A stretch of 64,000 bases of DNA from Streptomyces sp. NBC_01262 (lineage in GTDB: Bacteria; Actinomycetota; Actinomycetes; Streptomycetales; Streptomycetaceae): NCBI RefSeq assembly GCF_036226365.1, contig NZ_CP108462.1, forward strand, positions 8,974,501-9,038,500, in the 5' to 3' direction. This document shows positions 59,020 to 64,000 of this stretch, piece by piece; positions within the stretch are counted from its first letter, which is position 1, and every line of letters begins with the position of its first letter. The notes below the pieces were generated by a model that worked only from the letters and a program-made list of their open reading frames with translations, was not told the origin of the DNA and searched no databases. The position numbers and the translations under genes are program-made.

Positions 59020-59713
59020 AGTCGGCCACGGCCATGATCGTCCCGGCGCGCAGGCTCGCCGCGTCCTGCCGTACGTGCAGGTCCACCGTCACGCCGGACC
59101 GGGCCGCGCGGGCGGCGAACCCCAGCGAGTCGTCCAGCAGCGGATCGGTGCCCGCCGCCACGAGCTGGATCGGGGGCAGTCCGTGCAGATTGGCGTGCAT
59201 CGGGCTCAGGAGCGGGTCGGTGGGCGCGGTGTCGGCGGCGTAGCGCGCGGCGCGCCGCCGCAGCTCGGCGACGTCGAACGTCGGATCGGCCCTCGCGTTG
59301 AGCATGAGGCTCGGCGCGTCCATGGTCATGTCGAGCAGCGCCGAGATCAGCACCGCGCACCGGGGCGGCTCGGCCCCCACGTCGCGCAGCCGGACCAGCA
59401 GGGCGGCCGCGAGACCGGCCCCCAGCCGGTTGCCCGCCACCGCCACCGGGCCCAGGGTCTGGCAGTGCTCGTACGCGGCGTGGACGTCCTCCAACGCGGC
59501 CGGGAACGAGGTCCGGTAGTGGGCGCAGACGACGGTGGCGCCGGTGCGCAGGGCCAGGCGTGCGGCCATGTCGGGCGCGGACTCCGGGTCCGCGGAGAGC
59601 TGCCGGTCGCCGTGCAGGTACAGGATGACCGTCCCGGACGGGTCCGGCGGACGTACCACCGGACCGACGGGGCCGCTCTCCACCCGGATCCCACTCGCCA
59701 CGTCATTTGCCAC
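58973..59713 (-). CDS. Alpha/beta-hydrolase-3 fold protein lacking catalytic serine
   Basis: A 246-aa protein of the hormone-sensitive-lipase-like group by overall pattern (YLHGD, AHYRTSFPAALEDVHAAYEH, PIQLVAAGTDPLLDDS). The nucleophile motif GDSAGG is replaced by GNRLGAG (94-100), with Arg96 in place of serine, and no His is found at the usual C-terminal place (RQDAASLR). It is thus unlikely to be a hydrolase and may be a binding or regulatory protein, or decaying. GTG 59713 overlaps the crotonase gene by 11 bp. Confidence 0.78.
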   Translation of the reverse strand: MANDVASGIRVESGPVGPVVRPPDPSGTVILYLHGDRQLSADPESAPDMAARLALRTGATVVCAHYRTSFPAALEDVHAAYEHCQTLGPVAVAGNRLGAGLAAALLVRLRDVGAEPPRCAVLISALLDMTMDAPSLMLNARADPTFDVAELRRRAARYAADTAPTDPLLSPMHANLHGLPPIQLVAAGTDPLLDDSLGFAARAARSGVTVDLHVRQDAASLRAGTIMAVADFIQAWTPAARTAHPA

Positions 59714-60425
59714 GGGACATCACCCTTTCCGCTGCCTGCCAGTGCTCGTCGGCCACCCACAGGCGCGCGAAGGCGCGAGCCGCCTCCTGCGCCGGTACGG
59801 ATCCTGACATGACCTGCTTGATCTCCTGTGCCGGACGCGTGGCCAGCGACCTGGCCAGGGCGCGCCAGCCCTGCTCGAACCCGTCCCGCGGCAGGACCAG
59901 ATCGACCAGCCCGAGGCGCAGGGCCTCGTCGGCGCCGAGCAGGGTCCCGGCGCCGGCGAGCATGAGCGCCCGGCCCCGGCCGACCAGTGCGGCGAGCCGC
60001 TCGGCGCCGCCCCACGCGGGCATGATCGCCAGGGCCGTCTGGTTGAAGCCGATCCTGATGTCGTCGGCCGCCACCCGGATGTCGGCGGCCACCGCGACCT
60101 CGGCCCCGCCGCCGAGGGCGTGGCCGTTGAGGGCGGCGATCACCGGGCCGGGGAAGGCCGCCAGCCGGTCGCAGATCCCGCGCATCCGCAGGGCCATGGC
60201 GACGGCTTCGTCCTCGGTGCGGATCCTGGCCAGCTGCTTCAGGTCGCCGCCGGAGACGAACGCCCGGTCGCCCGCGCCCCTGATGACCAGGGCCCGCGCG
60301 TCGGCCGCGGCGTCGAGCACCTTGTCCAGCTCGTCCATGGTGGCCGGCGCGATGGCGTTGCGGGCCTCCGGACGGTCGATGGTGATGACCGCCAGGCCAT
60401 CATCGAGCTCAAGATCGACGTCCAT
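59703..60425 (-). CDS. Enoyl-CoA hydratase/isomerase family protein
   Basis: Crotonase-fold protein of 240 aa. AFVSGGDLKQL and GHALGGGAEVAVAAD build the oxyanion hole. One catalytic glutamate is visible (PAWGGAERL), the other position is Gln (GFNQTAL), as in some isomerases. It is the first gene of a minus-strand operon with the hydrolase-like gene, and an imperfect island operator lies 11-31 bp upstream. Confidence 0.87.
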   Translation of the reverse strand: MDVDLELDDGLAVITIDRPEARNAIAPATMDELDKVLDAAADARALVIRGAGDRAFVSGGDLKQLARIRTEDEAVAMALRMRGICDRLAAFPGPVIAALNGHALGGGAEVAVAADIRVAADDIRIGFNQTALAIMPAWGGAERLAALVGRGRALMLAGAGTLLGADEALRLGLVDLVLPRDGFEQGWRALARSLATRPAQEIKQVMSGSVPAQEAARAFARLWVADEHWQAAERVMSRGK

Positions 60426-60435
60426 GCTTCTCCAA

Positions 60436-60456
60436 ATGAGAGATCTGCATTCTCAT
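60436..60456. promoter_or_regulatory. Island operator O5 (imperfect)
   Basis: ATGAGAGATCTGCATTCTCAT contains GAGATC-TGC-ATTCTC (60440-60454), with a perfect right half and two changes in the left half; an alternative reading pairs ATGAGA with TCTCAT. It is upstream of the crotonase gene. Confidence 0.6.
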
Positions 60457-60514
60457 ATTTGGCAAGTAGCATATTCGTAACCTGGCGTCGCAGTCCATAC
60501 CGCCGCCGCTCGGC

Positions 60515-61516
60515 TCAGTCCTCGTAGACGACGGTGACATGCGGGGTCACCGGCTCGCCCTGGCAGGTGAGGACCCAGCCGTCGGCGATCTCGTCGTCGT
60601 CCAGCGCGTTGTTGACCCGCATCTTCGCCTCGCCCTCGGTGACCTGGGCGATGCAGGTGGCGCAGTTGCCGGACTCGCACGAGAAGGGCGGGGCCAGGCC
60701 GGCCCGGCGGGCGCTCTCCAGCAGGGTCTCGCCGGAGTGCTGCGGGACGGTGTGCCGCTTGCCGGACAGGACGATGGCGACCGTGCCCTCACTCTCGCCC
60801 TGGCCGGCCACGGGCTGATCGGCGGCGGGGGCCTCGGTCTGGCTCCCGAAGCGCTCGATCAGGATCCGCCCGGGATCCACCCCGTGCTCCAGCAGGGCCC
60901 GCTCGGTCAGGTCCATGAAGGGCGTGGGCCCGCAGATGTAGAAGTCGGCGTCCCGGTCGCCCCCGGCGAAGTCCCGCACCTGCCGGTCGGTGACGAATCC
61001 GTTCCGGGTGTCCAGGTGGTGCTGGTTGCCGAAGCGGTCCGGGTAGTGCCGGGCCAGCTCGTCCAGCGCGGACTCGAAGATGACCGAGCCGGCGTCCCGG
61101 TTCGCCGTCAGCATCCGCACCCGGCGGTCCGTCGTGGCCAGCGCGGTCTTCGCCAGCGACAGGATCGGCGTGATGCCGCTGCCCCCGCAGAAGGCCACCA
61201 GCGGTGCGTCGGTCTCGCGCAGGCAGAAGACCCCGGCGGGAAGAGTGGTCTCGACGACGTCGCCGGGTCGAAGATGGTCGTGCATCCAGTTGGAGACGAG
61301 GCCGCCCGGGACCCGTTTCACGGTCGTCATCAGTTCGGTGTCGGTGGCCGGCGAGCTGGACATCGAGTAGCTGCGCAGGGCTCCGCAGGCTTTGATCGTC
61401 AAGAACTGCCCGGCCCGGTAGGAGTAGGGCGCGTCGAGTACGTACGTTCGCGTGTCGGCCGTCTCCTGGATGATCCGAGTGATGCGGACCGGGTGGAAGC
61501 CGTGGTCTCGTCCCAT
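60515..61516 (-). CDS. Ferredoxin-NAD(P)H reductase with 2Fe-2S domain (KshB/PaaE-like)
   Basis: Electron-transfer flavoprotein of 333 aa. The FAD motif RSYSMSS, the nicotinamide motif CGGSGITP and a C-terminal plant-type 2Fe-2S domain with Cys280, Cys285, Cys288 and Cys318 are in the order FNR-NAD-Fd, as in KshB (3-ketosteroid 9-alpha-hydroxylase reductase). It is the natural partner of the Rieske oxygenase at 44928-46193. ATG 61516 is divergent from the acyl-CoA synthetase, with an island operator in the gap. Confidence 0.92.
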   Translation of the reverse strand: MGRDHGFHPVRITRIIQETADTRTYVLDAPYSYRAGQFLTIKACGALRSYSMSSSPATDTELMTTVKRVPGGLVSNWMHDHLRPGDVVETTLPAGVFCLRETDAPLVAFCGGSGITPILSLAKTALATTDRRVRMLTANRDAGSVIFESALDELARHYPDRFGNQHHLDTRNGFVTDRQVRDFAGGDRDADFYICGPTPFMDLTERALLEHGVDPGRILIERFGSQTEAPAADQPVAGQGESEGTVAIVLSGKRHTVPQHSGETLLESARRAGLAPPFSCESGNCATCIAQVTEGEAKMRVNNALDDDEIADGWVLTCQGEPVTPHVTVVYED

Positions 61517-61539
61517 GTATGGAATTTACCTTCTCTCTC

Positions 61540-61560
61540 TGAGAGAGTGCAATTCTCTCA
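61540..61560. promoter_or_regulatory. Island operator O6
   Basis: TGAGAGAGTGCAATTCTCTCA has perfect 7-bp arms and contains GAGAGT-GCA-ATTCTC (61543-61557), one change from the consensus. It lies in the divergent gap between the reductase (start 61516) and acyl-CoA synthetase (start 61582) genes and can serve both. Confidence 0.75.
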
Positions 61561-61581
61561 ACGTGGAGGGAGTGACTCAGC

Positions 61582-63126
61582 ATGCGAACCATCCCCGCCG
61601 AACTGGTCAAGCACTACGAGGCGGAGGGCTGGTGGACCCGCGACACGCTCGGCGACCTGCTGGCGCGCGGCCTGGAAGCCGCTCCCGACACCGCCTTCCG
61701 TGTGCACTCCTCGGTGCGGCCCTGGTCGGGCACCTTCGGCGAGGTCGAGCACACCGCGCGCAGACTGGCCGCCGGACTGCGGGCCCGGGGGGTCGGTTCC
61801 GGAGACGTCATCGCGTTCCAGCTGCCCAACTGGATGGAGGCCGCCGCGGTCTTCTGGGCCTCGGCGCTGCTGGGGGCGGTGGTGGTGCCGATCGTCCACT
61901 TCTACGGGCGCAAGGAGGTCGGCTACATCCTGGGCGCGACCCGGCCGCGGGTCTTCGTCACCGCCGAGCGGTTCGGGCGGATGGAGCACCAGCCGGACCT
62001 GTACGCGGACGTGCCCGTGGTCGGCGTGGTCGACGGGAACTTCGGCGAGCTGCTCGCCGACGAGCCCATGCCCGGCGTGCTCGCCGCCGACCCGGCGGGG
62101 CCCGCCCTGATCGCGTTCACCTCGGGCACCACGCGCGACCCCAAGGGCGTCGTCCACAGCCACCGCAGCCTCGGCTTCGAGACCCGCCAGCTCGCCGGGC
62201 TCTATCCGCCCGACCGGGGCCGGCAGCTCACGGCCGCTCCCGTCGGGCACTTCATCGGCATGGTGAACGCCTTCCTGATCCCGGTGCTGGACGGCACGCC
62301 GGTCAACCTCGCCGACACCTGGGACCCGGGTCAGGCACTGGCGCTGATGGCGAGCGACGGGCTCACCGTGGGCGGCGGCGCGGCGTACTACATGACGAGC
62401 CTGCTCGACCACCCCGACTTCACCCCCGCGCATCTGGCCCACATGAAGTACGCGGGTCTGGGCGGCTCGTCGGTCCCGGTGTCGGTCATGACCCGGCTGG
62501 CGGAGCTGGGCATCACGGCGTTCCGCTCGTACGGCAGCACCGAGCACCCGTCGGTCAGCGGCTCGATGTACACGGCGCCCGAGCGCAAGCGGCTGAATAC
62601 CGACGGGAACGCCCTGCCGGGCGTGGAGTTCCGGCTGGACGAGGACGGCGAGATCCTCAGCCGGGGCCCGGACCTGTGCATGGGGTACACCGACGACGCC
62701 CTGACCGAGGCCGCCTTCGACGAGGACGGCTGGTACCGCACGGGTGACATCGGGGTGATCGACGAGGACGGATATCTCACGATCACCGATCGCAAGGCGG
62801 ACATCATCATCCGCGGCGGTGAGAACATCAGCGCGGTCGAGGTCGAGGAGGTGCTGCTCGCCATGCCCGCCGTCGCCGAGGCCGCGGTGGTCGCGGCCCC
62901 CGACGCCCGCCTGGGCGAGCACGCCGCGGCCGTCGTGCGGCTGCGGTCCGGGCATGCCCTGCCCACCCTGGACGAGATGCGCGCCCACTTCGAGCGGACG
63001 GGGATGGCCCGGCAGAAGTGGCCCGAGGAACTGCACGCCGTGGCGGAGTTCCCGCGTACCGCCAGCGGCAAGATCCAGAAGTTTCATCTCCGTAAGGACA
63101 TTGCCGTGCGCCACGACGGAGAATAA
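61582..63126 (+). CDS. Acyl-CoA synthetase (AMP-binding, ANL superfamily)
   Basis: Ligase of 514 aa that activates a carboxylic acid to its CoA thioester through an acyl-AMP. The phosphate loop TSGTTRDPKG is at residues 180-189, YGSTEHP is the A5 motif, YRTGDIG and DRKADIIIRGGENIS are motifs A7-A8, and the catalytic Lys is in SGKIQKF near the end. It resembles long-chain or cyclohexane/steroid-acid ligases of actinobacteria. It is the likely entry step that channels the substrate into the island's acyl-CoA enzymes. Its stop codon lies inside operator O7. Confidence 0.93.
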   Translation: MRTIPAELVKHYEAEGWWTRDTLGDLLARGLEAAPDTAFRVHSSVRPWSGTFGEVEHTARRLAAGLRARGVGSGDVIAFQLPNWMEAAAVFWASALLGAVVVPIVHFYGRKEVGYILGATRPRVFVTAERFGRMEHQPDLYADVPVVGVVDGNFGELLADEPMPGVLAADPAGPALIAFTSGTTRDPKGVVHSHRSLGFETRQLAGLYPPDRGRQLTAAPVGHFIGMVNAFLIPVLDGTPVNLADTWDPGQALALMASDGLTVGGGAAYYMTSLLDHPDFTPAHLAHMKYAGLGGSSVPVSVMTRLAELGITAFRSYGSTEHPSVSGSMYTAPERKRLNTDGNALPGVEFRLDEDGEILSRGPDLCMGYTDDALTEAAFDEDGWYRTGDIGVIDEDGYLTITDRKADIIIRGGENISAVEVEEVLLAMPAVAEAAVVAAPDARLGEHAAAVVRLRSGHALPTLDEMRAHFERTGMARQKWPEELHAVAEFPRTASGKIQKFHLRKDIAVRHDGE

Positions 63127-63139
63127 GGTTCTCTTATTC
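63119..63139. promoter_or_regulatory. Island operator O7 overlapping a stop codon
   Basis: GAGAATAAGGTTCTC (63119-63133) matches the consensus except one base, and GAATAAG-GTTCT-CTTATTC (63121-63139) forms a second, overlapping perfect palindrome. The TAA stop of the synthetase (63124-63126) is inside it, and the amidohydrolase start is 23 bp downstream. Confidence 0.7.
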
Positions 63140-63155
63140 AGCGAAGGAGGATCTC

Positions 63156-64000
63156 ATGCCGTCACGTGACCTGCCGTATCCGCTGTTCGATGCGGACAAC
63201 CACCTGTACGAGACCGAGGACGCGCTCACCAGGTACCTGCCCAAGGCTTACGAGGGTGTGATCCAGTACCCGCTGGTGAACGGCCGTAAGAAGATCGCGG
63301 TTCGCGGTCAGATCAGCGACTACATCCCCAACCCCACCTTCGACAGGGTGGCCCGGCCGGGGGCGTGGGAGCAGTACTTCCGGGAGGGCAACCCCGAGGG
63401 CAAGTCCCACCGGGAGCTCTTCGGAGCGCCGATGGACTCGATCCCGGCGTTCCGGGAACCGGTCTCGCGCCTGGAGCTGATGAACGATCTGGGCATCCAG
63501 CGCACGCTGATGTTCCCGACGCTCGCCAGCCTCATCGAGGAGCGGATGCGGGACGATCCCGAACTGATCCACGTGGTCGTCCACGCCCTCAACGAGTGGC
63601 TGTACGAGACCTGGGGCTTCAACCACAAGGACCGCATCTACACCACCCCGGTGATCAGCCTGCCGATCCTGGACAAGGCGATCGCCGAACTGGACTGGTG
63701 CCTGGAGCGCGGCGCGCGGGCGATCCTGGTGCGGCCCGCCCCGGTGCCCGGGTTCGGCGGCTCGCGGTCCTTCGCGCTCCCGGAGTTCGACCCCTTCTGG
63801 AAGCGGGTCGAGGCGGCCGGGGTGCTGGTCGCGATGCACTCCTCCGACAGCGGCTACGCCCGTTACTCCAGCGACTGGGAGGGCAAGGGCAGCGAGATGA
63901 AGCCCTTCGAGGCCCAGGTCTTCCGGATGATGGCGGAGTGGCGGCCGGTCACCGACGCGGTGGCCTCCTGGGTCTGCCACGGCGCGCTCTTCCGCTTCCC
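63156..64000 (+). CDS. Amidohydrolase family 2 (ACMSD-like) protein, runs off right edge
   Basis: Metal-dependent hydrolase or decarboxylase, 281 residues visible. FDADNHLYE at about residues 11-19 is the N-terminal metal motif of the Amidohydro_2 family in its actinobacterial form, and VLVAMHSSDSG carries a later His ligand. Members of this family decarboxylate or hydrolyse ring compounds. GAAGGAGG gives a strong ribosome site for ATG 63156. The C-terminus, with the last Asp ligand, is outside the window. An island operator overlaps the preceding stop codon, so it may have its own control. Confidence 0.87.
   Translation, partial: MPSRDLPYPLFDADNHLYETEDALTRYLPKAYEGVIQYPLVNGRKKIAVRGQISDYIPNPTFDRVARPGAWEQYFREGNPEGKSHRELFGAPMDSIPAFREPVSRLELMNDLGIQRTLMFPTLASLIEERMRDDPELIHVVVHALNEWLYETWGFNHKDRIYTTPVISLPILDKAIAELDWCLERGARAILVRPAPVPGFGGSRSFALPEFDPFWKRVEAAGVLVAMHSSDSGYARYSSDWEGKGSEMKPFEAQVFRMMAEWRPVTDAVASWVCHGALFRF

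Noticed and set aside
36453..64000. Mobile genomic island with integrase or attachment sites
   Set aside because: No integrase, transposase, tRNA or flanking direct repeats were seen; base and codon use look like the rest of the window. 'Island' here means only a functional cluster.

Overview
The window is high-GC DNA with the coding style of a streptomycete or close relative: very dense genes, many GTG and some TTG starts, 4-bp ATGA/GTGA stop-start overlaps, many TetR/MarR/GntR/LacI regulators, paired LuxR-type two-component systems, CYP105-like P450 with 3Fe-4S ferredoxin, and a CatR/PerR-type Fur protein next to katG. No rRNA, tRNA, CRISPR array, transposase or phage gene was seen. All functional calls come from reading the sequence and known families; no search was run.

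Layout. 1-8 kb: 5' part of zwf, then housekeeping or accessory genes (DoxX, NmrA-like reductase, K+ channel-like protein, NUDIX, DMT exporter), an MFS efflux pump plus TetR repressor behind a long inverted-repeat operator, and an SDR divergent from its own TetR. 8-10 kb and 16-18 kb: two sensor kinase/LuxR response regulator pairs. 10-16 kb: an aromatic-acid cluster (AAHS transporter, VOC-fold ring-cleavage dioxygenase, GalD, GalC and GalB homologues, divergent GntR/FCD regulator), consistent with gallate breakdown to pyruvate and oxaloacetate. 18-21 kb: katG divergent from furA. 21-29.3 kb: a LacI-controlled arabinoside locus (GH127, ABC sugar importer without its ATPase, secreted glycosidase with a ricin-type lectin domain). 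29.4-36.4 kb: zinc alcohol dehydrogenase, a MarR regulator with three repeated operators, an orphan response regulator, a P450/ferredoxin/reductase operon, a DMT transporter and a second, paralogous MarR with the same operator motif.

36.4-64 kb: a large catabolic island, open at the right edge. It carries two TetR regulators, three acyl-CoA dehydrogenase genes (two forming a heteromer-like pair), an APH-like kinase, a quinone oxidoreductase, two crotonases, an acyl-CoA synthetase, a class III CoA-transferase, a DUF35-thiolase fusion, a Rieske oxygenase with a KshB-like reductase, a P450 with ferredoxin, a TauD-type dioxygenase, three dehydrogenases (SDR and ALDH), amidohydrolases, alpha/beta hydrolases and a solute-binding lipoprotein. 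The same palindrome, GAGAAT-N3-ATTCTC, occurs in or near six of its promoter regions and is almost absent elsewhere in what I read, so the island looks like one regulon, probably under the TetR protein encoded at its left end. The gene set resembles steroid or terpenoid side-chain and ring degradation in actinobacteria, but the substrate cannot be named from sequence. This regulon, the gallate-like cluster with an unexpected dioxygenase fold, and several enzymes with altered catalytic residues are the most interesting items.
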